DNA from: Ensifer sp. BR816
Lineage (GTDB): Bacteria > Pseudomonadota > Alphaproteobacteria > Rhizobiales > Rhizobiaceae
Reading direction: 5' to 3'
DNA length: 64,000 bases
NCBI RefSeq assembly: GCF_000378985.1
Contig: NZ_KB905371.1
Span: 124,001 to 188,000, forward strand
Each line of letters opens with the position of its first letter. The stretch's first letter is position 1. The translations under genes and the position numbers were made by a program. The notes below the pieces were generated by a model that made no database searches, was not told the DNA's origin, and saw only the letters and a list, made by a program, of their open reading frames with translations. Below, piece after piece: positions 37,122 through 47,555 of this stretch.

Positions 37122-39437
37122 ATGACCATCAAGACTGCAAGTCTCGGATTCCCAAGAATCGGGAGGCATCGCGAGCTCAAGTTCGCTCTCGAATCCTATT
37201 GGTCCGGCAAGAGCGACCAAGCCGCATTGTTCGACGTCGCAAGGAAACTGCGCGCCGACAACTGGCGGCTCCAGAAGGAAGAGGGGATTGACATCATCCC
37301 CTCCAACGATTTCTCTCTTTACGACCACGTGCTGGATACCGCCGTCATGGTGGGCGCGATCCCGAATGCCTATGGCTGGAAAGGCGGCCCGGTCGATCTC
37401 AATACCTATTTCGCGATGGCGCGCGGCAGCCAGGTCGACGGACATGCGGATTGCGGCCACGGCGTCCCGGCTCTCGAAATGACAAAATGGTTCGACACGA
37501 ACTACCACTACATGGTTCCCGAGGTGTCCGAGGATCAGGACTTCGTGTTGACGTCCGAAGAGCCCGTCGATCATTTCCTCGAGGCGAAAGAACTCGGAAT
37601 CCACACCCGGCCAGTCATCCTCGGCCCCGTCACCTTTCTGAAGCTCGCCAAGGCACGCGGCGCGACGTTCAAGCCGCTCGACCTGCTATTGAAGCTGCTG
37701 CCGGTCTACGAGGAACTGTTGCGTCGCCTTGATGCGGCCGGTGTTGACTGGGTTCAGATCGACGAGCCGATCTCCGTTATCGATCTCACCGAAGGCGAGC
37801 GCCACGCGTTTTCGGTCGCCTACAGGGCGTTGGCCAAGGCCGTACCTAATTTGAAAGTGATGCTGGCGGCTTATTTCGGTGGCCTCAGGGACAATCTCGT
37901 CGCCATCGCCGCCCAGCCCGTCGCCGGACTGCATCTCGATCTGGTGCGCGCCCCCGACCAACTCGACGAGGTTTTGAAGGTGGCCCGCAAGGATCAGGTC
38001 CTGTCGCTCGGTGTTATTGACGGCCGTAATATATGGCGTGCCGATCTGGGATCGATTATCGACCGGCTGGAGCCGGTCGTTGCAACTCGCCAACCTGCAG
38101 GCATCGAAGTCAGTTCATCCTGCTCGCTTCTCCATGTTCCGATCGATATAGAGCTTGAAGCTGCTCTCGATGCCGATCTGAAGACATGGCTGGCGTTCGC
38201 AACTCAGAAGCTGGGGGAACTTTCCACGCTGAGCCGCGGCCTTGTCGAGGGCAAGGCCGCCGTCTTCGAGAAAGTCCACGCGGCATCCGCGGCGATTGCG
38301 GCGCGGGCGTCTTCGCCAAAGATCAACGATCCACTGGTCCAGGGCCGCATCGCCGGGGTGGACGAAGCGATGAAGCGGCGCATGAATCCTTTTGCGGAAC
38401 GCCGGGCAATTCAAGCGGACGCAATTAGGTTGCCGCTTTTTCCGACAACGACCATCGGCTCCTTCCCCCAGACGTCCGAGGTCCGCACGGCACGCTCAGC
38501 CCACGCCAAGGGTGCGCTGAGCTCCACGGATTACGAATCCTTTCTGCGGAAGGAGACGGAGGCGGCAATTCGCTGGCAGGAGGAAATCGGACTCGACGTG
38601 CTCGTCCATGGCGAGTTCGAGCGCAACGATATGGTCCAGTATTTCGGGGAGCAGCTCTCGGGTTTCGCTTTCATGCAGCACGCTTGGGTGCAGAGCTACG
38701 GCTCGCGATACGTTCGCCCGCCGATCATCTTTGGTGACGTTTCCCGCCCAAATCCGATGACGGTTCGCTGGTGGGGCTATGCTCAATCGCTGACGAACAA
38801 GCCCGTCAAAGGCATGCTCACAGGTCCGGTCACGATCCTGAACTGGTCGTTCGTCCGTGACGACATACCGCGTAGCCAGACCGGCCGGCAGATCGCACTG
38901 GCGATCCGCGACGAGGTTATGGATCTGGAGAAGGCCGGCGCCAGGATGATCCAGATCGACGAAGCGGCATTTCGCGAAGGGCTTCCGCTTCGGCGCAAGG
39001 ATCGGAAAACCTATCTCGACTGGGCTATCGAATGCTTCCGCCTTTGCTCGAGCGGTGTGACCGACCGAACTCAGATCCACACGCATATGTGCTATTCTGA
39101 GTTCAGCGACATCATCGACGCCATCGCCGCGATGGATGCCGACGTTATATCCATCGAGACCTCACGCTCGAAGATGGAACTTTTAGATGAGTTCCGCAGC
39201 TACAAGTATCCGAACGAGATCGGCCCCGGCGTCTATGATATCCATTCCCCACGGGTGCCCGACGTGAAGGAAATAACCGAACTTCTGGCCCGTGCTCGGC
39301 AACGCCTGGCCGACAGCCAACTCTGGGTCAATCCCGACTGCGGGCTCAAGACCAGAAAGTGGGAGGAGGTTCGCCCCGCGCTGGTGAACATGGTCGCCGC
39401 GGCCAGAGAACTGCGGAATGAGGCCCTGGGAAGGTGA
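37122..39437 (+). CDS. metE: cobalamin-independent methionine synthase
   Basis: It transfers the methyl group of 5-methyltetrahydrofolate (polyglutamate) to homocysteine. The true start is ATG 37122 (MTIKTASLGFPRIGRHRELK) behind AAGGA; an in-frame upstream extension to 37041 overlaps the leader and is not likely used. 771 residues is normal. The N-terminal domain has the F-P-R-I-G opening. The C-terminal domain has TTTIGSFPQT, the zinc ligands in HTHMCYSEF (about residue 652) and NPDCGLKTR (about residue 738). Control by the B12 riboswitch and the upstream palindrome is apparent. Full length, no defects seen. Confidence 0.97.
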   Translation: MTIKTASLGFPRIGRHRELKFALESYWSGKSDQAALFDVARKLRADNWRLQKEEGIDIIPSNDFSLYDHVLDTAVMVGAIPNAYGWKGGPVDLNTYFAMARGSQVDGHADCGHGVPALEMTKWFDTNYHYMVPEVSEDQDFVLTSEEPVDHFLEAKELGIHTRPVILGPVTFLKLAKARGATFKPLDLLLKLLPVYEELLRRLDAAGVDWVQIDEPISVIDLTEGERHAFSVAYRALAKAVPNLKVMLAAYFGGLRDNLVAIAAQPVAGLHLDLVRAPDQLDEVLKVARKDQVLSLGVIDGRNIWRADLGSIIDRLEPVVATRQPAGIEVSSSCSLLHVPIDIELEAALDADLKTWLAFATQKLGELSTLSRGLVEGKAAVFEKVHAASAAIAARASSPKINDPLVQGRIAGVDEAMKRRMNPFAERRAIQADAIRLPLFPTTTIGSFPQTSEVRTARSAHAKGALSSTDYESFLRKETEAAIRWQEEIGLDVLVHGEFERNDMVQYFGEQLSGFAFMQHAWVQSYGSRYVRPPIIFGDVSRPNPMTVRWWGYAQSLTNKPVKGMLTGPVTILNWSFVRDDIPRSQTGRQIALAIRDEVMDLEKAGARMIQIDEAAFREGLPLRRKDRKTYLDWAIECFRLCSSGVTDRTQIHTHMCYSEFSDIIDAIAAMDADVISIETSRSKMELLDEFRSYKYPNEIGPGVYDIHSPRVPDVKEITELLARARQRLADSQLWVNPDCGLKTRKWEEVRPALVNMVAAARELRNEALGR

Positions 39438-39789
39438 GAGCGAAGCGGCTACCCGCAAGCCGAGGTGCCTGCCTCGATCGAAATCGCTCACAGGGCAGGG
39501 GGTTAGGAAGGTGGGGATTGCTGCCCGCGCGCTCTCTGCCCGTGCGAGGTCATCATCCGTAATAAAACAACTGAAGGATTCATTCCCCGCGCTAACCAAC
39601 TCGGAGGGGCGGGAGAGGTTGTAGGTTCACGACTAACTGCCCTTACGCGTGTAACGGTAGCCTTATCTGTGCGAGCGGGTTCTTGCGTTACTTTCCGAAG
39701 TCCTCCCCACATCATCGGTAATGCTTAATTTCGGCGTTAGCCCGAAACAGCCACATCCCGATATTCCTCATTTCTTGTCATTCATCGCC
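39438..39789. other. gap after metE
   Basis: No gene recognised; no clear terminator hairpin with a T-run was found. Confidence 0.35.
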
Positions 39790-40493
39790 CAGATCGCGCG
39801 CTCCGTTTTGTTCGCAAGGGCGCTCGCAACCAAGGCGCGGTTTGCGTTCCAGCATCTGTTTGAGCCAGCATCCACTCGGCGGCCCCTTCTTCCATCTGCC
39901 GCTCGACGGTAGCAATCTTTTCGTTACAACCTCGAAGCTAGTCAAGCTGGAGGCGTGCGAGTTCAACGACCAGCAAAGGCAGCGCCGTATCGGGGTCTTC
40001 GATCTCACGCTTCAGTTTCCATACAATAGTGAGACCGGCCGGTATGGCGATCCCATATTCCCTGAGGTGGCCGCGCAATGCATTGACGGCTGGTTGCGCT
40101 GGTGGACCAGGAGATCGCGGGTTTTAAACACCATGCCCGTGATTGCTGCTCAGCGGTTTTCACCGGCACGAAGCGCATGGTCGGTCGGACCGCAGGCTCG
40201 CTGATTGCCTCAGCATCGGCCGCGTCGTTCTTAGGCCTTTTGACAAAACGGCTTCACGTAGATCGCTGGGATGAGTCGAACCTCGTGGCCCCTGGCACCT
40301 ATCTCTCGCCCCAATAATGTGATGGAGCACAAGCCTCCATCGCCACGATCGTTGGCGGATGGCTCGCAAGAAACGTGCGCAACTGACCTCGCGTCAGCTT
40401 CTTCCGGAACAGCGGTCTGCCGGTAGCGTCTGCACCATGCAGTTGGAACACGGATTTAGCCAAGTCTATCCCGATTACAGCGGCGCTCTCCAT
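39790..40493 (-). pseudogene. IS110-family transposase remnant
   Basis: The N-terminus is intact in one frame (AAVIGIDLAKSVFQLHGADA, the D of the DEDD site; ASHPPTIVAMEACAPSHYWG with the E-A-C box). It breaks after 63 codons. Scraps further left match the helical linker region. The Tnp20 serine domain is missing. Confidence 0.8.
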
Positions 40494-40617
40494 GAATAGC
40501 TCCCATATAAACGTTGAACCTAGCTAAGCCCTAGCTGCTAACCCGCAGCCTTGTCCGCGATCACACATCGACTTCTTCCGGAAGCAATGTCTGCAGTCGA
40601 TCGTGAAGAACTCGCTT

Positions 40618-42012
40618 TCAGGCAGTTTGCTGCGGCGTTGGTCGGCTCTGGAACGTGAGGAGTAGTGCGGCTAACAGACACAAAAGTTGCCTGAACCATC
40701 GCAGCAGGAGGGAGAAGTTGTATCCGGCGGCGGCCAGAACGGCATTGATGGCATCCCCCTGTTCGCCAGCGAGATAATTCCGGTCCATTCTGTGTTCGCT
40801 CTTGAGGTGTCCAATGACGGGTTCGACCGCCGATCGTCGTCGCATCTGGCGTTTGATGGCGGGCGTGAGGCGGCGTTTCTGGCCGCTGGTGAAGACCCTC
40901 AGCTTGTGACTTTCGGGAGCATTATGGCCGCGGTATCCAGCATCGGCCAGAATGCGCGAGAGCTCGTTGCCGATCATCTTTTCCATATCCGGAATGACGG
41001 TCGCGAGCGTGTGGCCGTCCCCCGGGTCCGGCCTATGGCCGGCCCGAGGACAGGCTTCGGGATTGCCGGGCAGCGCCGTCGTGTGCAGCGCGAACTGCCC
41101 ACCCTTTGAACGGTTCAGTGTTGTGGCCACGGACACCTTCACTCCGAACTCATAGGGCTTGTGCGCCTTGCCTTTACCAATGCACTCGACTTCGTCGGCA
41201 TGCAGGCTGTAGATCTTGCGGCCACGCTGACGTTGCCGCTGCGCGATGACCGTTTTTGCCTGATAGAGCGACCATTTGAAGATCGCGTCGAGTTGTTCGT
41301 CGCCGGCGATCTGACGCTCGATGTCGCGAACGGTCCGGCCGAGATAGGTCTTCAACTTGCGCAGCGCCTTGCCGGCCCGTTTGAATTGCTTCGCATGAGC
41401 GTAGCGCTGGTGTTGGATCAGCGCGAATTTACCGACCCGAATATAGGTCTGGCGCAGATCGAGCCCCATTTTCTTCGCCAGCCGCACCAGCCGTTCGCGC
41501 GCCCGGTGAATAAGCTTGGCATCCGTCGGGAACATGACGTTCTTCGGTTGAACGGTCGTGTCCACGATCACCTGCCGCGTATCCTGCGGCTTCATCGCGC
41601 CTGTCTTGACTGCCACGGCCAGGCTCTCCTGCAAGAGCGCGCCGATCCGTTCCTCGCCCATGCGCTGCCGCCAGCGCGTCATCGAGGAGCGCTCGAACGA
41701 TAGTTCGTGCCGAAAGAACTCCTCGCCGCACAGGTACTGAAAATAGGGGTTCTCCACCCAGCGCTCGCACAGCGCCTCGTCCGACAGGTTGAACGTGTGC
41801 TTAAGAATGGCCAGCCCCGCCATCAGCCGCGTCGGCAATGGCGGCATGCCCGCTCCGTCCGAATAGACCGTCCCAAAGCGGGCTTCCAACACAGGCCAGT
41901 CGATAGCCTGCGCCAGACGCACCAGTTCGTGCTTCATATTGATGATCTGGTCGAGCCGGGATCGGAATAAATCCTGTTCACCCGTTTGCCGCCGTTCGCG
42001 TGGTTTACCCAT
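40618..42012 (-). mobile_element. IS5-family element with 464-residue transposase
   Basis: The single frame has an N-terminal DUF772-like part (LPTRLMAGLAILKHTFNLSD, ERWVENPYFQYLCGEEFF) and a DDE domain: QVIVDTTVQPKN (first D), RILADAGYRGHNAP (second D) and RRRSAVEPVIGHLKSEHRMD (E), so the catalytic triad is present. Between ALPGNP and DGHTL there are about 13 extra residues (EACPRAGHRPDPG) encoded by a strong palindrome at 41021-41049. Family members I remember read GNPYDGHTL there. Whether the enzyme still works is uncertain. I could not define the terminal repeats. Confidence 0.85.
41021..41049. repeat. palindromic insert inside the IS5 transposase gene
   Basis: CCCGGGTCCGGCC and GGCCGGCCCGAGG pair across TAT with one bulge. 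The surrounding 39 bases stay in frame and add about 13 codons to the DDE domain. Confidence 0.5.
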
Positions 42013-42739
42013 TCATGGCTCTCCGATTCACCGCGATAAACCCAGTGAATCACGCTTCGCCAACCAGGGAAACCTCAAACTGATTTTGCAAGGAAACAGC
42101 CCGTTCGGCGGCTGTTTCCGGCAATTAGAAGATCTGCAGATCCCTCGATTCTTACGTCAAATCAGCGGCTTCCGAGTTCTTCACGGCCAACTCTGCACTG
42201 CACGCCCTAAGCAGGCAAGCCAGCGCCTGCGTGCCATTGTCCAATGCCGCCGCCCTCGTAAATCCGTTTTACCCCATAGGGAGCTGCTACTGGTTTTGCG
42301 CGGCAGGTCGTGGCTGCGTTCGCGCGTGCTCGGACGAGGTCACTGAGGCCTCACGGACTACCTGCGCCCATCGCTATTCCGTCCGGCGAGGTGGATACTT
42401 TCTGCGCATTAACTTAAATGCAATTATTGCGTTTATCGACTGACGTGCCGAGGTGCAGGACTAATTGATCCTTTCAGATGCGCGGCTTGAACGGCGATTT
42501 CGGGCATGATTTCCAACTGCCGAAGGCTGACCCTTTGAATATGGTCATGACCCCTAGTTATCCGGCCCACTATTAATTCTCATTTGAAATTCGATCAGTC
42601 GCTGTCTTACAATTCCTCCACCATCGAAGCGACGGCGTCGGATCGCGTGGGTTAGAGCCCAACTGGGCATTCAGAAGCGATGTCGCGATCTACGCCTGCC
42701 TAGCGGCATGCAGCGCGCATTCGATTTCTCGGAGGATAG
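42013..42739. other. gap upstream of the M20-CapA-Opp operon
   Basis: Holds the right end of the IS5 element and presumably the operon promoter. No sigma-54 or other recognisable regulatory site was found. Confidence 0.4.
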
Positions 42740-44242
42740 ATGCGGAGTAACTGGCAGGGTCTAATTCCTGCAAAGGCCGTGCATCGATGTCCATTCAAAA
42801 GTGCAAAGGGAGTTAAGTTCGTGATCGAAGCTGTCAGCGCTCACGTCGATGCCAAGAAGGACAAATTCATAGCGCTTTCCGACCAAATATGGGATCTCGC
42901 TGAAATCCGTTTTCAGGAATACCGATCATCGAAGGCGCAGATGCAGGCGCTCGAGGGGGAAGGCTTTCGCATCACGCCGAATATTGGGGAGCTTCCAACC
43001 GCGTTCGTGGCCGAGTACGGCTCCGGCTCCCCAGTTATTGCCATCCTCGGAGAATATGACGCGCTTGCGGGTCTAAGCCAGGTTGCGGGTGCGACCGAGA
43101 TGCAGCCGATCGATCCGACAAAGGAAGGCCACGGCTGTGGCCACCACCTACTTGGCACCGCCGGTGTGATGGCCGCGGTTGCAGTAAAGGATCACCTGAA
43201 GGAAAATGGCGCGTGCGGCACGATCCGCTACTACGGCTGCCCGGCTGAGGAAGGTGGCTCCGGAAAGACTTTTATGGCGCGTGCAGGCGCATTCGAAGAA
43301 GTCGATGCCGCTCTTTGCTGGCACCCAAGCTCATTTAATGGCGTGAATGTCTCCGACACGCTTGCCAATCTGCAAGTCTATTTTCATTTCACAGGCAAAG
43401 CGAGCCATGCTGCCGTCTCGCCGCACCACGGCCGCAGCGCTCTGGACGCCGTTGAACTGATGAATGTCGGCGCTAACTACATGCGCGAGCACATGCCCCC
43501 GACCGCCCGCGTGCACTACGCAATTACGAACACAGGCGGGATCTCGCCGAACGTAGTCCAGGCCGAAGCTTCAGTGCTATATCTCGTGCGCTCACCGGAC
43601 ATACAGGGTGTCAGATGCATTTTCGAGCGTGTTAAGAAGATTGCCGAGGGCGCCGCGCTGATGACCGAGACGACGGTCAAATGTGAAATAGACCGGGCAA
43701 CTTCGTCCATACTTCCAAACACGGTACTAGATCGGGCAGTCCAACAGAATCTCGAAGCCGCCCGTGGCCCGAACTTCGATGCTTCGGACTTCGCCTTTAG
43801 TGAACGCATCCGGAAAACGTTTTCAAAAGAGGAAATTGCGGATTCCTTCCTGCAGCTCGGACTCGATGTAGATCCGGCGAAAGTCATGCACACAGACGTA
43901 ATGCCGTTTAGCAACCAACGTCAGCTAGACCTGGGCTCGACCGATGTCGCTGATGTAAGTCGCGTTGTTCCGACAACGCAGTTCTGGGGAGCCTGCTATG
44001 CCATTGGCACGGCTTTCCACAGTTGGCAGATGGTCGCTCAGGGCAAACTTCCTGCTGCCCACAAGGGGATGACGTATGCGGCAAAGGTCCTAGCCGCAAC
44101 AGCACTCGACCTTTTGAACGATCGATCGCTGCTCGAAGCCGCCAAGGCTGAGTACCGGTCCCGAATGAACGGCAACCCCTACGAATGCCCTATACCCGCG
44201 GAAGTCCTGCCGCCTGTGTTGCGCAACGGGGGCCGAACGTGA
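42740..44242 (+). CDS. M20-family amidohydrolase, AbgB/aminoacylase-like
   Basis: Dinuclear metallo-amidase: ILGEYDALAGLSQ, the metal-binding HGCGHHLLGTAG (about residue 130), EEGGSGK (about residue 169, catalytic Glu pair) and the dimer-domain FTGKASHAAVSPHHGRSAL. 500 residues counted from ATG 42740 (GGAGG 4 bases upstream). A GTG at 42821 behind AAAGGGAG would start VIEAVSAHVDAKKDKFIALS, where relatives begin, and may be the true start. It likely cleaves an amide such as an N-acyl- or aminobenzoyl-amino acid. It opens an operon with CapA and a peptide ABC importer, so its substrate is probably what that importer brings in. Confidence 0.9.
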   Translation: MRSNWQGLIPAKAVHRCPFKSAKGVKFVIEAVSAHVDAKKDKFIALSDQIWDLAEIRFQEYRSSKAQMQALEGEGFRITPNIGELPTAFVAEYGSGSPVIAILGEYDALAGLSQVAGATEMQPIDPTKEGHGCGHHLLGTAGVMAAVAVKDHLKENGACGTIRYYGCPAEEGGSGKTFMARAGAFEEVDAALCWHPSSFNGVNVSDTLANLQVYFHFTGKASHAAVSPHHGRSALDAVELMNVGANYMREHMPPTARVHYAITNTGGISPNVVQAEASVLYLVRSPDIQGVRCIFERVKKIAEGAALMTETTVKCEIDRATSSILPNTVLDRAVQQNLEAARGPNFDASDFAFSERIRKTFSKEEIADSFLQLGLDVDPAKVMHTDVMPFSNQRQLDLGSTDVADVSRVVPTTQFWGACYAIGTAFHSWQMVAQGKLPAAHKGMTYAAKVLAATALDLLNDRSLLEAAKAEYRSRMNGNPYECPIPAEVLPPVLRNGGRT

Positions 44243-44507
44243 CCGCTTTAAGAACGTCCCCAGTGAAATTAAGCGCCCTTTCCGACCGACCGATCGCGGT
44301 GAGGGCAGAGACGCCTAGACCTGCTTTCGAACAGAACACCGGACTTTTCAGTTTTCTTCTCGGGCAACCGGCAGATCCAATTCACAAAAGCAGAGATCGC
44401 AGTGGGAGGAAAAGTGGCGGAGGCCGGAACGGGAGTCCGAAGGCTACCGCGATTGATCAACCAACCACAACGACAACTCATCCTCTGGGCAAGGCAGAAA
44501 TACACGC

Positions 44508-45830
44508 ATGGCAACGTTAGCTCTGACTGGTGACAGCATCATCCAAAGGCGACTTCTCAGCGATAGGGATAACGATGTAAGACCGCTATTCGACATAATT
44601 CGCCAAGCCGACGCCGCATTCACAAATCTCGAAGTACTACCCAATGATTTTCGAGGAGATCCCGCACTCGACAGCGGAGGATCTCACTTCGGCGCGCCAT
44701 CCTGGATTCTCGATGAGCTAGTAGAATTGGGTTTTGATCTATTCGCGACCGCGACAAATCATAGTTTGGATTACAGCATTTCAGGGCTGGAGTATGTCCT
44801 GGATCAACTCGACCGTCGTCAACTGTGTCACGCGGGGTGCGGCCGAGACCTGGAGCAAGCAAGGCAGGTCTCCTATTTTACCACGCCATCTGCAACATTC
44901 GGTATGGTAGCCTGTGCCTCTACGTTTGCTAGAGGACAGCAGGCTGCCAGGCGGACGCGTGCGATGCAAGGGAGGCCAGGTCTGAACCCTCTTCGCGTCG
45001 AGAACGTGTACGAGATCCTGCCTGAACAGCTAGAGCATATTAAGAAAATATCCCTCGACTTAGGGATCGAGCAACTGCGCCGCCTCGACATCGATCTCGG
45101 CTTCGGTTTCGATTGCGCAGCAGATATTTTTCCATTCAACGGCATGAGTTTTCGGGCAAGTGACTGCCCCAAGCACCGACAAACTCCGAACAAGCAAGAT
45201 CTCCAAGAAATCCTGCGCTGGGTCGAAGAGGCCCGACGGATGTCGGACATAGTTGTGGTGAGCATACATGCACACGAGCAGGGCGAAAAGGAAGAGGATC
45301 CTGCCGAGTTCATAAGAGAGTTCGCCTATGCGTCCATCGACGCTGGCGCGGATGTTTTCGTGGGGCATGGTCCTCACATTCTGCGAGGACTCGAAATTTA
45401 TAAGATGAAGCCAATCTTCTATAGCTTGGGAAATTTCATTGGACAGAATGAGCTAGTACAGCGCCTGCCAGCGGATTCATATGACCTCTTTCGGGTAGAG
45501 GAAAGTCATACACCGGGCGCCCTTTACCAGAAACGTACTGATAATGACCGCATCGGCTTCCCCGCTTATCCAAGATATTGGGAGACTGTGTTACCGATCT
45601 GCGAGTTCGAAGGTCGCGATCTCGTCTCGCTGATCATACACCCGGTGTCGCTGGGGCTGGGCGAAGCTCGTCATCGTCGAGGAAGGCCGCGGCTTGCTAC
45701 AGGCGAGGCCGCATCTGCCATCCTTGAACACTTCTCGGCACTCTCCCAGCCGTTTGGAACCAAGCTGGAATTGAACTCCAATATCTGTCGTCTGGTCATG
45801 AGCGCACCTGAACTTAGGGCGGCGGGGTAA
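44508..45830 (+). CDS. CapA-family (poly-gamma-glutamate-type) metallophosphatase-like protein
   Basis: 440 residues. LALTGDSIIQRRL, FTNLEVLPNDF, LFATATNHSLDYSISGLEYV, VVVSIHAHEQGE and DVFVGHGPHILRGLEIYK then PIFYSLGNFI are the ordered motifs of the CapA/PgsA calcineurin-like fold (D, N-H, H-x-H, G-H-G-P-H). Classic CapA proteins are membrane-anchored capsule-export factors, but this one has no signal peptide or membrane helix, so it is probably a cytoplasmic hydrolase. A 265-base gap separates it from the amidohydrolase, and the peptide-binding protein follows. Confidence 0.88.
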   Translation: MATLALTGDSIIQRRLLSDRDNDVRPLFDIIRQADAAFTNLEVLPNDFRGDPALDSGGSHFGAPSWILDELVELGFDLFATATNHSLDYSISGLEYVLDQLDRRQLCHAGCGRDLEQARQVSYFTTPSATFGMVACASTFARGQQAARRTRAMQGRPGLNPLRVENVYEILPEQLEHIKKISLDLGIEQLRRLDIDLGFGFDCAADIFPFNGMSFRASDCPKHRQTPNKQDLQEILRWVEEARRMSDIVVVSIHAHEQGEKEEDPAEFIREFAYASIDAGADVFVGHGPHILRGLEIYKMKPIFYSLGNFIGQNELVQRLPADSYDLFRVEESHTPGALYQKRTDNDRIGFPAYPRYWETVLPICEFEGRDLVSLIIHPVSLGLGEARHRRGRPRLATGEAASAILEHFSALSQPFGTKLELNSNICRLVMSAPELRAAG

Positions 45831-45910
45831 GGCGACGCCAAAGGAATCGTGAAGCAGCTCACTTCCCAAACCAAAACAATACAAACAAACCTAAACAGAG
45901 AGGAACTACA

Positions 45911-47470
45911 ATGGCATTTACATTCACACGACGTAGCTTGCTCGGCGCAACGTTCTTGGCACTCTCCGCAGCTTCACTGACGTTTTCTAACACTTCTTTC
46001 GCCGAAGAGAACAACACTCTGATAGTGGCCTTTGGTGCGCAACCGCCAAGTCTCGACCCCCATGTAACCACCACTAGTACAACGAACGTTCTCGCTCGCA
46101 ACATATTCGAAACGCTAGTTACGCTCGATGCGAATATGAAAGTCCAGCCCGGACTTGCTCAGAGCTGGCGCGTTAGCGAAGATGGCCGAACATATCGCTT
46201 CACCTTGCGGCCCGGAATCAGATTCCACGATGGTGAACCGTTAACATCCAAGGACGTCGTCGCATCGCTCAAACGATGGCAGGCTTACTCCCTTACAGGA
46301 AAAAGCGTCTTCGAGGGCGCCAATTGGACTGCTGAGGGAGCAGATACTATTGTGCTCAACCTTCCAGTCCCGCGATTCAATGCGTTGGAAGCGCTAGCAC
46401 CCGCCTACACGCAGGATCCTGTGATAATGCCAAGTGTGATAGCTGAAGCAGCAACAGACAAGCCAGTGAGCCAATTAATCGGAACAGGGCCTTTCCGATT
46501 AATTAGTTGGGAGCCAGATCGCGCGCTCGAACTGGAGCGCTATGCTGATTATACTCCCTTCAACGGCACACAGAGTGGCACGGCGGGGGACCGCACACCG
46601 GCGTTCGCCAAGCTGAGAATTGAATTCGTGCCCGATGAATCCACGCGGACGTTCGGCTTATCCAGCGGCGAGTACGATATCGCCACGCCGCTCGCATACG
46701 ATAGTATATCGGAGCTTCGTTCAAATGGCGAGCTCAACCTTGGCTCGGCATCAAGCGCGATGCTCAATCTCGGGTTCAATTATGGCAAGCCAAGCATTTT
46801 TCAAGACAAACGAGCCCGCGAGGCAATCAACCTGGGGCTTGAGCGGAAATCTATTCTGACGGCAGCAGCGGTAGATCCACAATTCTTTCGGCTGAACAAT
46901 CACTTGATGTTGCTGGCTCAGAAACAATGGGCAACGGATGCGGGCGATACCGATTTCAATCCCGCCGATGTGAAGAAGGCCAAGAATCTGCTTCTGGAGG
47001 CGGGCTACGAAGGCAAAGAACTGGTACTTATCACTTCGCGTGATTTTGCGGAGATGTACAATGCTGCCATCGTTGTACAGCAACAGCTGCAGACGTTAGG
47101 CTTGAAGGTCAAACTAGAAAGTTACGATTGGTCAACCTATGTCAAGGTTCGTGCTGACAAGCAGGCATGGGACATGGTCATTTTGGGAGCATCCCCCAAA
47201 CCCGCGCCAACGCAGCTAATCTTCCTAAACAAGGATTTTCCCGGGGGACCGCAAGACGGAAAGCTGGAGGAAATTCTTGCCGATTTCCGCAAAGCAGGCA
47301 CGATAGAGCAAGCGAAGGAACTCTATCGGAAGTTGGAAGAATGGAATCAAACTTTTATTCCATCGGTAAGAATCGGCGAGGTCGATTATCCCTTCGCGAC
47401 GTCGAAACGGGTTCAGGCGATTCAAGTTCAATACGACCTGATCTTCTGGACTGCGCGCCTGAGCGACTGA
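45911..47470 (+). CDS. ABC transporter periplasmic peptide/opine-type binding protein (SBP_bac_5)
   Basis: 519 residues with a signal peptide of twin-arginine look (TRRSLLGATF...NTSFA, cut near residue 31). The mature protein has GAQPPSLDPHVTTT, IFETLVTLDANMKVQPGLAQ then SWRVSEDGRTYRFTLRPGI and FHDGEPLTSKDVVASLKRW, the DppA/OppA signature. GAGAGGAAC precedes the ATG. It would deliver di- or oligopeptides or similar amides to the permeases encoded next. Specificity cannot be read from sequence. The linked M20 amidase suggests an amide-containing ligand. Confidence 0.93.
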   Translation: MAFTFTRRSLLGATFLALSAASLTFSNTSFAEENNTLIVAFGAQPPSLDPHVTTTSTTNVLARNIFETLVTLDANMKVQPGLAQSWRVSEDGRTYRFTLRPGIRFHDGEPLTSKDVVASLKRWQAYSLTGKSVFEGANWTAEGADTIVLNLPVPRFNALEALAPAYTQDPVIMPSVIAEAATDKPVSQLIGTGPFRLISWEPDRALELERYADYTPFNGTQSGTAGDRTPAFAKLRIEFVPDESTRTFGLSSGEYDIATPLAYDSISELRSNGELNLGSASSAMLNLGFNYGKPSIFQDKRAREAINLGLERKSILTAAAVDPQFFRLNNHLMLLAQKQWATDAGDTDFNPADVKKAKNLLLEAGYEGKELVLITSRDFAEMYNAAIVVQQQLQTLGLKVKLESYDWSTYVKVRADKQAWDMVILGASPKPAPTQLIFLNKDFPGGPQDGKLEEILADFRKAGTIEQAKELYRKLEEWNQTFIPSVRIGEVDYPFATSKRVQAIQVQYDLIFWTARLSD

Positions 47471-47555
47471 CCCGAAAGGGCTGTTCATGTCGCCTTAGTT
47501 TAAGGATGCCGTCATCAGACATTTGGCGGCATCTCCCGAATTCGGAGTAGACGTT

